A stretch of 64,000 nucleotides of DNA from an uncultured Anaeroplasmataceae bacterium. Lineage in GTDB: Bacteria > Bacillota_I > Bacilli_A > Acholeplasmatales > Anaeroplasmataceae. Below are positions 35,262 through 44,806 of this stretch, in pieces. The stretch's first letter is position 1, and each line of letters starts with the position of its first letter. The notes under the pieces were generated by a model that was not told the DNA's origin, did not search any database, and was given only the letters and a program-made list of their open reading frames with translations. Position numbers and translations under genes: made by a program. The stretch lies in assembly GCA_947589245.1 (NCBI GenBank), contig CANQBD010000001.1:36607-100606 (forward strand), written 5' to 3'.

Positions 35262-36593
35262 ATGAAAAAAACAATGATTTTAGTTTTAGTAAGTCTATTT
35301 TTTTTAACATCTTGTTTTTTATTTAAAGAAGAAGTTAAAAAGGAAATTAGCTTTGAAAATAAGACCTTTGATAATCGTTTAGATAAAGATGGACCACTTA
35401 CTGAAGGTTGTTTTCCTTCAATTGGTAGTCCTAAGCTTTTAGTTATTCCTGTCAATTTGGAGCCTAAAGAGGCAACAGAAGAAAATTTGCTAGATATTAA
35501 AATTGCTTTTAGCGGGACGGAAGAGGAAACGGGTTTTGAGAGTGTTAGAACCTATTATCAAAAGAGTTCTTATGGTAAATTAAATATTGAGCCTGTTGTT
35601 ATTGAAGAATGGTTTACACCAGCTCATTCAGCTAAATATTATGAGAACTATTCATCTAATTCAGGCGATGGGTCAACTTTAATCTTAAGAGAAGCTTTAG
35701 AATATTATGATTCAAGTATTGATTATGCAGAATTTGACTATAATAATGATGACTATATTGATGGTGTTTGGTTGATTTACAATTGTCCTGTTAATTATTT
35801 CAATGATAGTTTGTATTGGGCATTTGTTTATTGGGATTATTCGAATAATACTTATGATGGTAAGACAGCCTATTATTATGGCTTTGCTGGAATTGATTTT
35901 ATTCATCCAACAATTGAAGAAGCTGCTAGCTATGACCCAACAGACATCAAAGTTGATGCTCACACCTTTATTCATGAAACAGGGCACCTACTAGGCTTAG
36001 ATGATTATTATGATTATGATGATACAAAAGGTCCGTCTGGTGGACTATATGGTGCGGATATGATGGATGCTAATATTGGTGATCATTTGCCAATTTCTAA
36101 GCTTTTACTTGGTTGGGTATCACCAACAATTGTTTCCGGTTTTGGTGAAATTGAACTTAGTTTAAAGCCATTTTCAACTAGTGGGGAATTTTTAATTATA
36201 TCAACACATGATTTAGATTCTATTTATGATAGCTACTATATCGTTGATTATTATACTAATGATGGTTTGAATACTCATGATAAACCTTTTAGTAATAATT
36301 CAATTGGGGGAATTAGAGTAACAGAAATTCATGCTGAAAAGAATTTATATTTTGGCATGGTAAGATTAAATTCTGGTGATTATCAAACAGGTTTTAAATA
36401 TGATAATAGTGATGAGGATAAGCTCTTTGTTAATTTAATCTATGATTCAAAAATAAGTTATATTGATTATTATTCTTTAGATATTGATACTCTTTTTCAG
36501 GTGGGAGAAGAATTAAAATCAAAGAATATAGCTTTCAGTTTAGAAGTTATGAGTATGGAAGCAGATGTAACTTCTGTTGTTATTAATATTTAA
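35262..36593 (+). CDS. M6-like (immune inhibitor A type) lipoprotein metalloprotease
   Basis: A 443-residue exported protein. A hydrophobic N-terminus ends in lipobox LTSC near residue 17, so it is probably membrane-anchored outside the cell. The zinc site HETGHLLGLDDYYD near residue 239 has the extended HExxHxxGxxD form of the M6 family, and DYNNDDYIDGV near residue 155 looks like a calcium-binding loop. The ATG at 35262 follows GAGGTAGTAGAG; the frame upstream lies in the YolD gene. It may degrade host or community proteins. It is a monocistronic unit with its own promoter and terminator. Confidence 0.85.
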   Translation: MKKTMILVLVSLFFLTSCFLFKEEVKKEISFENKTFDNRLDKDGPLTEGCFPSIGSPKLLVIPVNLEPKEATEENLLDIKIAFSGTEEETGFESVRTYYQKSSYGKLNIEPVVIEEWFTPAHSAKYYENYSSNSGDGSTLILREALEYYDSSIDYAEFDYNNDDYIDGVWLIYNCPVNYFNDSLYWAFVYWDYSNNTYDGKTAYYYGFAGIDFIHPTIEEAASYDPTDIKVDAHTFIHETGHLLGLDDYYDYDDTKGPSGGLYGADMMDANIGDHLPISKLLLGWVSPTIVSGFGEIELSLKPFSTSGEFLIISTHDLDSIYDSYYIVDYYTNDGLNTHDKPFSNNSIGGIRVTEIHAEKNLYFGMVRLNSGDYQTGFKYDNSDEDKLFVNLIYDSKISYIDYYSLDIDTLFQVGEELKSKNIAFSLEVMSMEADVTSVVINI

Positions 36594-36610
36594 AAACATA
36601 GAAGAAAACT

Positions 36611-36636
36611 CAGTTCAGTATTGGACTGGTTTTTTC
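36611..36636 (+). terminator. Terminator after the M6-like protease gene
   Basis: CAGTTCA (36611-36617) pairs with TGGACTG (36622-36628) with one G-T pair, followed by G and seven T residues. Confidence 0.82.
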
Positions 36637-36692
36637 TAATGATAAAACTAAATTTAGGAAATTAAAAATAATGTAATTTTTTCTAATTTCTT

Positions 36693-36701
36693 TGATATAA
36701 T
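36693..36701 (+). promoter_or_regulatory. Extended -10 promoter of the giant helicase gene
   Basis: TGA then TATAAT at 36696-36701, 24 bases before the GTG start, with a weak -35. Confidence 0.7.
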
Positions 36702-36725
36702 ATTAGCCAAAAGTAGGTGAAATAA

Positions 36726-39700
36726 GTGGAACAAAGATTAAAGGAAATAAGCCTTCATCTTTTAGATTTAGGTAAAAGAAATAGACTTATTAATTATAAA
36801 CAAACAGGTCTTCGAACTATTGATATTATAAATAGTGATTCAAACCTTTTATTTAATAAGCTTACTAGTGGTCAAACCTTAAATATTTTTAATCTCGATA
36901 ATATTTTAGAACGCTATAATAAGGATATTGATGGGACAGGTGAAGAAATATCAGAATATTCCTTTTTAAAGGTTAGAGATATTACCACTCCTCTTCTAAA
37001 GCCTAATGATGTTTTGTGTTATAAAAAAGGAGTTAAGCTTTCCAAAATTTTAAAATGTCTTTATAAAGAATATAAATTAACTTTGTTAGAAAAGGGGATT
37101 AATACCCTTTATGTTACTTTCGGTTTAGTTGAATATCAAGAAAAAGATGAACATTATTTGGCTCCTTTATTTTTAGTTCCAGTTGATTTGTTTTTGGAAA
37201 ATAACAAATATCATTTAAAGGAATATGAGGATGATGTTATTTTAAATCCTACTCTACTATATCTTTTAAAAAATGAATATAACATTGACATAGAAGAAGC
37301 ATTCAAAAATTTTGATTTAATGGCTAGATTTAATAGTCTTAAAATTAAACTTGTTGCCCAAAATCTAGTGCTTCATGATCGGCTTACTTTAGGCATTTAT
37401 TCTTTTTTAAAGATGAATATGTATAATGATTTAAATAATAATAGTGCCATTGTTCTTCAAAATAAAAATATAATTCGTTTACTGGGAGGTATGGTTGAAC
37501 AAGATGAGTTGAAAGAACAAAAAATTCATCTTGTTGTTGATGCTGATTCATCGCAAGTTGAAGCTGTTAAATATTCAAGCAGCGGAGCTTCATTTGTTTT
37601 ACAAGGACCACCTGGTTCTGGTAAGAGTCAAACAATAACTAATATTATCGCTACAGCTATTGGTAATGGGAAGAAGGTTCTCTTTGTTTCGGAAAAACAA
37701 GCGGCACTTAATATTGTTTATGAAAATTTAAAACGAGCCGGTCTTGAAAGTTTTGCTTTAGAATTACATTCGCATAAGGCAAATAAGAAGGAATTTATAG
37801 CGGAACTTTATAATACAGCAATTCTTCCAAAGTATGACATTAATAATGATGCTTATAATATTGAACAAAAACATCATTATTTAGAAACAAAATTAAATTC
37901 TTATCGAAAAGTCTTACATAGTAACATCGGGCGTTTAAATAAAACTCTTTATGAATTATATGGTGATTATTTGAGCTTACCGCAGACTAATTTAACTTAT
38001 CGTTTTAATAATATCAAAAATCTTGATTATCAGTTTTTAATTAAAGCTAAGGAGCTTTTAAATCAATATGCTAATTTATCTAAGCTTTTAGATTATGATT
38101 ATCACCAAGATGTATTTTATGGATTTATAGCTCGGGATTTAGATTATATAAGATATCAGGCTAGAACAGATTTAGCTGCTTTACTAGCGTTATTTAATAA
38201 AGCCAATTGCTTCAAATTAAAGGTAGAAGCTAGTTTACCATTTAAGCTTGTTAGCTATCAGGATATCATAGGTGCCATTGAAATTTTAAATGCTTTTGTT
38301 AATATTCATAGCTTTCAGGAGGATTATTTTATTTGTGAAAAACGCCAATATTTACAAAATCAATTAGAAAACTATTTTATTAATAAAGAATTCATTGCTA
38401 AATCAACAATCAATAAATTTTTTGATTTAGCTATTTTAGATACGGATATTACAGATTTATATTCTCAATTTAAGGTGTTAAGTGCTGGTTTTACTAAATA
38501 TTTTAAGATTAATTATTATCGAACTAAGAAACAACTAAAAAAATATCTTAAAATTCAGATGAATGATCATGATTTATTAGTTAAGTTAAAAGAATTATGT
38601 GTTTACGAACAGCATCTTAAGGATATGACCTATGCTAAGGATAATTTGCCTAAGGCTAAGGATTATGAATATGAATTAATGGCTGAAGATTTAAAGAGTT
38701 TGTCGTGTTTCAATTTTGATTTAAAGCTAGATAAGGGTAAATACTTAGAATTAAAAAATATTTTCTTAGATATATTAATTAATTTTCAGTTAAATACACT
38801 TTCTAATTTAGGGGATTATCAAAAATATTTTGATATATCAGTTATTAATTTAGTTCAAGGTGATTTAGAAAAGAATTTGCAGCATTTAGAAGAAATATGT
38901 CAAAAACAGAACTTGTTAGAAATTCATGCTAAAAGATTAGCATTATTAGATAATTTAGCTGATTTAAACTTAATATCTTATTTAGATAAGGCTTTATATG
39001 CTAAGCTAGAATTAGATTCTTTAGCTTTAGATTTTGAAGCTCAATTTATAAAGGCTAATATTTATTATGAGTTCGATCAAAATCCTATTTTAAAGGAATT
39101 TACGGAATTAAGTGTTGATTCTTTTATTACGGAATTTAAAAAATTAGATGTTTTACATTTGGAGACTAGTAAGGCTTTTATTGTTTCTAAGCTTTCTAAG
39201 CTTAGACCAGATGATAGTATTTTAGCTGGTTCTAAGTTTGCCGTTTTAATAAAAGAATATAATAAGAGCAGAAGACAAAAGCCGATTAGAATGCTGCTTG
39301 CTGAAATTTTTGAATTAGTTTTAGACTTAAAGCCGGTTTTTTTAATGAGTCCTCTTTCCGTTTCAACTTATTTAAATCCAATTAATGAAATGTTTGATTT
39401 AGTCATTTTTGATGAGGCTTCGCAAGTGTTTGCTTGGGATGCCTTAGGGGCTATCTATCGCGCTAAACAGTGTATTATTATTGGTGATAGTAAACAAATG
39501 CCACCATCTAATTTTTTTAATAATATTTTAGAGAATAATGAAGAAGATAATTTTGAAAATGATTTAGAATCAATTTTAGATAAGGGAAGTAGTGTCTTTA
39601 CAACTAAACAGTTAAATTGGCATTATCGAAGTCGAAGTGAAGAATTAATAGCTTTTTCTAATCGCGAGTTTTATAATTCAAGATTAATTACAATTCCTCA

Positions 39701-41156
39701 AGCTATGGCTCACAAGCGTTTCTTTGGTATTGATTTTCATTATATCGAAAATGGTCAATATGATGCTCAAACCCGTACGAACCTTATGGAAGCTAAATAT
39801 ATTGTTGATTTAATCTTTAAGCATTTTAAAGAATTACCCAATCAATCTTTAGGGGTTGTGGCTTTTTCCAGCTCGCAAGCTGATTTGATTGCGGATTTGG
39901 TTGAGGAAAAAAGGCAAATGCTCAAGGAATTTGAAGAATATTTTAATGAAGATAAGGATGAACCTTTTTTCGTTAAAAATTTGGAGTCTGTTCAAGGTGA
40001 TGAACGTGATGCCATTATCTTTAGTATTTGTTATGGCTACAATAAAGATGGTAAGTTTTACCAGCATTTTGGACCTTTAAATAATCTTGGTGGTGAAAGA
40101 AGACTTAATGTTGCTATTACGCGTGCCAAATATAATGTTTGTATTGTTAGTTCAATTAGGAGCAATGATATTAGAATTGAGAATACTGAATCAGTAGGGG
40201 TTAAATTACTTAAGTCTTATTTAGATTATGCCGAAAACATTACAACACCTAAAAAGGTTATTTTAGAGACAAAGGATGGCATTATTAATGCAGTTAAAAG
40301 CTTTTTAGAGGAACAAGGCTTTTTAGTAGAAACCTGTATTGGAACATCGGCTTTTAAAATTGATTTAGCTGTTTTGCATCCTTTAACTAAAGAATATGTT
40401 GTTGCAATAATGCTTGATGGTAATTCCTATCAAATTGGTAATATTACGGATGTTAATCGCTTACAGGAACTTTTATTAAATCGCTTGGGTTGGCAATTTT
40501 ATCGTTTATTTTCTACTTTATGGATCAATTCTTTCCAACTAGAAGCAGCTCGGCTTTTAGAATTTATTAATGCCGCTTTTGCTAAGGCTTTACCAAAGAG
40601 TAAGGGAATAGAAATAGAATCTTATTTGATTGAAGACCATTTTGAATTTGCTGATTCTTTTGACAAATATAAGCTTGTAAGTGATGATGAGATTAGGCGT
40701 TTATATAATCAAAAAACACCTACTGAAATCATACAATATATTGTTGAAAAAGAAGAACCAATCCATATTGAATTTTTACTTAAAAGAATTTGTTTTATGT
40801 ATGGTAGAACTAAGGTAACAAACATTGTTAGAGATTATTTTTTAAAGGATTTAAGTGAGCTTGATTTAATTAATAAGGATGGTTTCTTGATGGTTCATCA
40901 TCTAACAGAATCAGCTTTTAGAGTAGGCTCTGAAAGAAGTATTGAACACATCTATCCTCAAGAATTAGTTGATGCCATTTATCGTGTTGTTAAAAAGAGT
41001 AATGGTATTGCCAAAGATGGTTGTTTTAAGGCTATTATTAAGCTTTTAGGTTACACACGAATGAGTGAAAATACTCTTAATTATTTAAATGATGCTTTAG
41101 TTTTTTTAAAGCTTGAGGGTAAAATCGTTGAGAAAAGTGATTGTCTTTATATTTAA
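36726..41156 (+). CDS. DUF4011-type superfamily 1 helicase with C-terminal nuclease-like domain
   Basis: A 1476-residue protein. The N-terminus (residues 1-120, LGKRNRLINYK) matches the DUF4011 pattern. The Walker A GPPGSGKSQTITN is near residue 293, followed by a long helical insert. The DEASQ box is near 894 (VIFDEASQVF), with QGDERDAI near 1090 and NVAITRAK near 1129. Residues about 1180-1260 look like an MTES_1575-type PD-(D/E)XK nuclease, although its usual acidic residue before the DG seems to be methionine (IMLDG). A DUF3320-like tail ends the protein. It starts with GTG after AGGTGA and stands alone. Relatives occur in defence islands, but no other defence gene is adjacent. Confidence 0.85.
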   Translation: MEQRLKEISLHLLDLGKRNRLINYKQTGLRTIDIINSDSNLLFNKLTSGQTLNIFNLDNILERYNKDIDGTGEEISEYSFLKVRDITTPLLKPNDVLCYKKGVKLSKILKCLYKEYKLTLLEKGINTLYVTFGLVEYQEKDEHYLAPLFLVPVDLFLENNKYHLKEYEDDVILNPTLLYLLKNEYNIDIEEAFKNFDLMARFNSLKIKLVAQNLVLHDRLTLGIYSFLKMNMYNDLNNNSAIVLQNKNIIRLLGGMVEQDELKEQKIHLVVDADSSQVEAVKYSSSGASFVLQGPPGSGKSQTITNIIATAIGNGKKVLFVSEKQAALNIVYENLKRAGLESFALELHSHKANKKEFIAELYNTAILPKYDINNDAYNIEQKHHYLETKLNSYRKVLHSNIGRLNKTLYELYGDYLSLPQTNLTYRFNNIKNLDYQFLIKAKELLNQYANLSKLLDYDYHQDVFYGFIARDLDYIRYQARTDLAALLALFNKANCFKLKVEASLPFKLVSYQDIIGAIEILNAFVNIHSFQEDYFICEKRQYLQNQLENYFINKEFIAKSTINKFFDLAILDTDITDLYSQFKVLSAGFTKYFKINYYRTKKQLKKYLKIQMNDHDLLVKLKELCVYEQHLKDMTYAKDNLPKAKDYEYELMAEDLKSLSCFNFDLKLDKGKYLELKNIFLDILINFQLNTLSNLGDYQKYFDISVINLVQGDLEKNLQHLEEICQKQNLLEIHAKRLALLDNLADLNLISYLDKALYAKLELDSLALDFEAQFIKANIYYEFDQNPILKEFTELSVDSFITEFKKLDVLHLETSKAFIVSKLSKLRPDDSILAGSKFAVLIKEYNKSRRQKPIRMLLAEIFELVLDLKPVFLMSPLSVSTYLNPINEMFDLVIFDEASQVFAWDALGAIYRAKQCIIIGDSKQMPPSNFFNNILENNEEDNFENDLESILDKGSSVFTTKQLNWHYRSRSEELIAFSNREFYNSRLITIPQAMAHKRFFGIDFHYIENGQYDAQTRTNLMEAKYIVDLIFKHFKELPNQSLGVVAFSSSQADLIADLVEEKRQMLKEFEEYFNEDKDEPFFVKNLESVQGDERDAIIFSICYGYNKDGKFYQHFGPLNNLGGERRLNVAITRAKYNVCIVSSIRSNDIRIENTESVGVKLLKSYLDYAENITTPKKVILETKDGIINAVKSFLEEQGFLVETCIGTSAFKIDLAVLHPLTKEYVVAIMLDGNSYQIGNITDVNRLQELLLNRLGWQFYRLFSTLWINSFQLEAARLLEFINAAFAKALPKSKGIEIESYLIEDHFEFADSFDKYKLVSDDEIRRLYNQKTPTEIIQYIVEKEEPIHIEFLLKRICFMYGRTKVTNIVRDYFLKDLSELDLINKDGFLMVHHLTESAFRVGSERSIEHIYPQELVDAIYRVVKKSNGIAKDGCFKAIIKLLGYTRMSENTLNYLNDALVFLKLEGKIVEKSDCLYI

Positions 41157-41162
41157 AAATGA

Positions 41163-41191
41163 GGATGCTAGTTTTAAGTAGCATCCTTTTT
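41163..41191 (+). terminator. Terminator after the giant helicase gene
   Basis: GGATGCTA (41163-41170) pairs with TAGCATCC (41179-41186) over an 8-base loop, followed by five T residues. Confidence 0.9.
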
Positions 41192-41232
41192 CGGGTATTT
41201 TATGTATTTTTCCTACTTTTTTTAGAAAAAAA

Positions 41233-41241
41233 TGTTATAAT
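41233..41241 (+). promoter_or_regulatory. Extended -10 promoter of the ecf operon
   Basis: TGT then TATAAT at 41236-41241, 44 bases before the ecfA1 ATG. Confidence 0.7.
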
Positions 41242-41285
41242 TGATTGCAAAGAAGTTTAATGATATGGTCAGTGAGGAGTAAAAG

Positions 41286-42098
41286 ATGATTGAATTTAAG
41301 AATGTTTCATTTTCTTATAATACAAATGAAGACAAAGCTTTAGATGATGTTAGTTTTGCAATTGCTGATCAAGAGTGGGTTTCTATTATTGGTCATAATG
41401 GCAGTGGCAAGTCAACAATTGCTAAACTTTTAGTTGGATTACTTACGGCTAATTCCGGTAAGATTTTTTATGATGGGATTATTTTAGATGAAAAATCTAT
41501 TGATGAAATTCGCAAAAAAGTTGGAATTGTGTTTCAAAATCCAGATAATCAATTTGTTGGCTATAATGTCAAATATGATATAGCTTTTGGTTTAGAAAAT
41601 CAGCAAGTTCCTCGCGAAAAAATGCTTGAGTTGATTAAGGAATATACGCTGAAGGTTGGTATGGAAAATGAGCTTGAACGTGAGCCTCAAACCTTATCAG
41701 GTGGTCAAAAACAACGAGTGGCTATTGCGGGAATCTTAGCACTTAACTGCGATATTGTTATTTTAGATGAAGCAACATCTATGCTTGATCCTGAGGGGAC
41801 AGAGGAAATCATTAAATTGATTGTTGAGCTTAAGGAAAAGTATCATAAGACAATTATTTGTATTACGCATGATTTGGCTTTAGCAAGCAAAAGTGATCGA
41901 GTAATTGTTTTAAAGGCTGGTAGGGTTATCAAAGCTGATAAACCAGCTATTATTTTCCAAGATCGTCAGCTACTTCAAAGCTCTAATCTTGATATGCCTT
42001 TTGATTTAAGAATCTATCATGAAGCTGCTACGATAGCTAAATTAAATAACAATAAGGAATTAATGGAGGCTTTATGGGAATATCATTTAAAGAAGTAA
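41286..42098 (+). CDS. ecfA1: ECF transporter ATPase EcfA1
   Basis: One of two ATPases of the shared energy-coupling module that drives vitamin and metal uptake with many S components. In 270 residues it shows Walker A IGHNGSGKST near residue 38, signature LSGGQKQRVAIAG near 139 and Walker B IVILDEATSMLDP near 158, with the H-loop THD. A GAGGAG site precedes the ATG. It overlaps ecfA2 by 25 bases. No S-component gene is adjacent, as is usual for the group II module. Confidence 0.95.
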   Translation: MIEFKNVSFSYNTNEDKALDDVSFAIADQEWVSIIGHNGSGKSTIAKLLVGLLTANSGKIFYDGIILDEKSIDEIRKKVGIVFQNPDNQFVGYNVKYDIAFGLENQQVPREKMLELIKEYTLKVGMENELEREPQTLSGGQKQRVAIAGILALNCDIVILDEATSMLDPEGTEEIIKLIVELKEKYHKTIICITHDLALASKSDRVIVLKAGRVIKADKPAIIFQDRQLLQSSNLDMPFDLRIYHEAATIAKLNNNKELMEALWEYHLKK

Positions 42099-42934
42099 GC
42101 CACTATTATCCTACAGCTAAGCGTAAAAAGCTTACAGTGGCAATTGAAAACATTGAATTAAATATTGCTAGTCAAGATGAGTTTGTGGCTTTAGTTGGAA
42201 AGACTGGTTCGGGGAAATCAACTTTATTAAGTCATATGAATGCCTTACTTTTACCTTCTAAAGGTGAAGTAAGTATTTTTGATAAGACTTTAGGTCCTAA
42301 CAAAAGAAAGAATCCTAAGCTTAAAGAGATTCGTAAAAGGGTTGGTTTTGTTTTTCAATTTCCTGAATATCAGCTTTTTGAAGAAACAGTTTTAAAAGAC
42401 ATTATGTTTGCCGGTAAAAACTTTGGAATGTCAGTAAGCGAAGCCCAACAAAAAGCACTCCAAACTGCTAAAATTTTAAATATTGATGAAAAGCTGTTAA
42501 ATAAATCACCTTTTAATCTTTCGGGTGGTCAAATGCGTAAAGTGGCGATTGCTGGTATTTTAGCTTATGAACCAGACATTCTTTTGCTTGATGAACCAAC
42601 AAGGGGCTTAGATCCTAAAACTGCTGACGAAATTATGGATTTATTTTATGATATTCATCTGACCACTCATAAAACGATTGTCTTAATTTCTCACGATATG
42701 AATTTAGTTTACAAATATGCTTCTAGAGTAGTTGTTATGAATGGTGGTAAAATAGCCTATGATGGTGATAAAGTCAAGTTGTTTAGTAGTTCCATTTATC
42801 AAGATAATCATTTAGCTAAGCCTGATGTTTTAAAATTAATTGATTATTTGAATGGTAGGTTAAAGTTGGATTTAAGCTATGATTGTTATAAGGAAGAAGA
42901 TTTATTAAAGAGGTTGGAAGAGAAGTATGAATAA
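42074..42934 (+). CDS. ecfA2: ECF transporter ATPase EcfA2
   Basis: The partner ATPase, 286 residues. Walker A is VGKTGSGKST near residue 41, the Q-loop region FQFPEYQLFEETV is typical of EcfA2, the signature is LSGGQMRKVAIAG and Walker B is LLLDEPTRGLDP. The ATG lies inside ecfA1 after AATGGAGG, and the stop overlaps ecfT by 8 bases, so the three genes are coupled. Confidence 0.95.
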   Translation: MGISFKEVSHYYPTAKRKKLTVAIENIELNIASQDEFVALVGKTGSGKSTLLSHMNALLLPSKGEVSIFDKTLGPNKRKNPKLKEIRKRVGFVFQFPEYQLFEETVLKDIMFAGKNFGMSVSEAQQKALQTAKILNIDEKLLNKSPFNLSGGQMRKVAIAGILAYEPDILLLDEPTRGLDPKTADEIMDLFYDIHLTTHKTIVLISHDMNLVYKYASRVVVMNGGKIAYDGDKVKLFSSSIYQDNHLAKPDVLKLIDYLNGRLKLDLSYDCYKEEDLLKRLEEKYE

Positions 42935-43931
42935 TATTGCGTTTGGCCAGTATGTGCCTGGTAATTCTTGGCTTTATCGTCTAGATCCTCGTACGAAAGT
43001 ACTTTTAACAATTTTGCTTATTGTAACAATCTTCCTTATTCCTTCCTTACCAATAATGCTCATGGCATTTTTATTATTCATTATAGTTTTTCTATCAACA
43101 AGAGTTTCTGTTTTAAGAATTTTAAAGGGTTTAAAACCAATTTTATTCTTGTTAGTATTTACTTTTTTACTTCAACTAATTTATAACACAGATGGTATGT
43201 TGCTATATACCTTTAAGATGCAGATTGGCTTATTTAATTTTCTAATAATGCTTAGTATTTTGTTGTTTTATCTATTTACTAAGAAGTTTATTAAATTTGG
43301 GTTTTTATATACCATTTTAATGCTGATAAGCATTTTCTTATGTCTATGGTTTGTAAAATTTGATTTTTTATGCTGGTCTAATTTTGATTTTAATATTTAT
43401 GATGTTGGTTTAAAAAATGCTAGCTTTGTCTTTATCAGAATTGTGATGATGATTGGTTTTACCTCCTTGCTTACTGTTTCAACAATGTCTACTGATATCA
43501 ATAATGGCTTAGAGTGGTTACTTGCTCCTCTTAAGCTTATTAAAATACCAGTTAGTACTTTCTCAATGACTATCTCTTTAACCTTGCGTTTTATTCCAAC
43601 ACTCTATGAAGAGGCTCATAAGATTATGAATGCTCAAGCTTCAAGAGGTGTCGATTTTCAAGAGGGCAAGCTGAAAGATAAGGTTACACAAATTATCTCT
43701 TTACTTATTCCTATGTTTGTTATTTCTTTTAGAAGAGCAGAGGATTTAGCAAACGCTATGGAAGCAAGAGGCTATGTTATAGGAGCTAGACGTACTAAGC
43801 TTGATGAATTAAAATTTAGATTTTTAGATTATTTATGCTTTAGTATTTGTTTAGGCTTTTTAGGATTAGCTATTTGGAGTATTTTTGGGGCTAATTATAT
43901 TGATAACTTAATAGCTGGTTGGTGGTCTTAG
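42927..43931 (+). CDS. ecfT: ECF transporter transmembrane subunit EcfT
   Basis: EcfT links the two ATPases to exchangeable S components. The start has the LDPRTK motif after the first residues, and the two coupling-helix motifs ARG are visible as AQASRGVDF and AMEARGY. At 334 residues it is about 65 longer than common EcfT proteins; an extra hydrophobic stretch (about residues 90-155) adds one or two membrane helices between the N-terminal helices and the coupling part. It ends one base before truA. Confidence 0.93.
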   Translation: MNNIAFGQYVPGNSWLYRLDPRTKVLLTILLIVTIFLIPSLPIMLMAFLLFIIVFLSTRVSVLRILKGLKPILFLLVFTFLLQLIYNTDGMLLYTFKMQIGLFNFLIMLSILLFYLFTKKFIKFGFLYTILMLISIFLCLWFVKFDFLCWSNFDFNIYDVGLKNASFVFIRIVMMIGFTSLLTVSTMSTDINNGLEWLLAPLKLIKIPVSTFSMTISLTLRFIPTLYEEAHKIMNAQASRGVDFQEGKLKDKVTQIISLLIPMFVISFRRAEDLANAMEARGYVIGARRTKLDELKFRFLDYLCFSICLGFLGLAIWSIFGANYIDNLIAGWWS

Positions 43932-43932
43932 T

Positions 43933-44667
43933 ATGCCTAGATATAAATGTGTTGTTAGCTATGATGGCTATAATTATTATGGTTTTCAAATTCAAAATGA
44001 TTTACCAACCATTGAACTTGCTCTTACAAAAGCTTTTAGAGATTTATTAAATTTAGAAGTGAAAATTTATCCCTCTGGCAGAACCGATCGTTTTGTTCAC
44101 GCTGTTGGCCAAGTTTTTCACGTTGATATTCCCAACAATATTACGCCAATTGGTCTATTAAAGGGGCTTAATTCTTATTTACCTGCGGATATTCATATTA
44201 TGGATTGTACGTTGGTAGATAAAGATTTTCATGCCCGTTTTAGTGCTATAAAAAAGGAATACCGCTATTATATTAATGTAAAAGAATATAATCCTTTAAC
44301 TTTAAGATATATGCCATATTATAGTGATTTAAATTTAGAGGCTATGCAAGAGGCTTTGAAGCTTTTAATAGGTAAACATGATTTTAAAGGCTTTGCTTCA
44401 GCTCAAATAGATCAACGTAAATCAACTATTAAAACTATCTATAGTGCTGATTTAATAGAACATGAAAGTTATTTAGAATTTAGATTTATAGGTAGTGGTT
44501 TTTTAAAGTATCAGATTAGAAGAATGCTTGGTATTGTTGTAGAGGTTGGTAAAAAACATTTTTTACCTAATAAGATTCAAGAAATATTAGATTCCAAAGA
44601 CCCTTCGGATAGTAAATATATTTTAGATGGTTGTGGTCTATATTTATACAAAGTTTATTATGAATAA
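43933..44667 (+). CDS. truA: tRNA pseudouridine synthase TruA
   Basis: TruA makes pseudouridine at tRNA positions 38-40. The 244-residue protein has the catalytic aspartate in SGRTDRFVHAVGQV near residue 53 and conserved DFHARFSAIKKEYRY and RRMLGIVVEVG blocks. The ecfA1-ecfA2-ecfT-truA order is conserved in Firmicutes, where rplM-rpsI often follows; here a terminator and an integrase remnant follow. Confidence 0.96.
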   Translation: MPRYKCVVSYDGYNYYGFQIQNDLPTIELALTKAFRDLLNLEVKIYPSGRTDRFVHAVGQVFHVDIPNNITPIGLLKGLNSYLPADIHIMDCTLVDKDFHARFSAIKKEYRYYINVKEYNPLTLRYMPYYSDLNLEAMQEALKLLIGKHDFKGFASAQIDQRKSTIKTIYSADLIEHESYLEFRFIGSGFLKYQIRRMLGIVVEVGKKHFLPNKIQEILDSKDPSDSKYILDGCGLYLYKVYYE

Positions 44668-44722
44668 AAAGGAGCTGCAAAAAACCCCTCTTATAGGTGG
44701 CCGGTTTTACAGCCCTTTTTAT
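44666..44722 (+). terminator. Long imperfect terminator hairpin after truA
   Basis: AAAAAGG-AGCTGC (from 44666) pairs with GCAGCCCTTTTT-like right arm ACAGCCCTTTTT (44709-44720), with an inner ACC/GGT and CC/GG helix, and ends in T residues. It is unusually long for this window. Confidence 0.75.
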
Positions 44723-44806
44723 TTTAATCTAGCTTGGCTGTTTTTCTAGGCTATTACGGCAAGTAAATTTTAGTAAAATAGATATGAAAAACGGAGGATA
44801 AAATAA

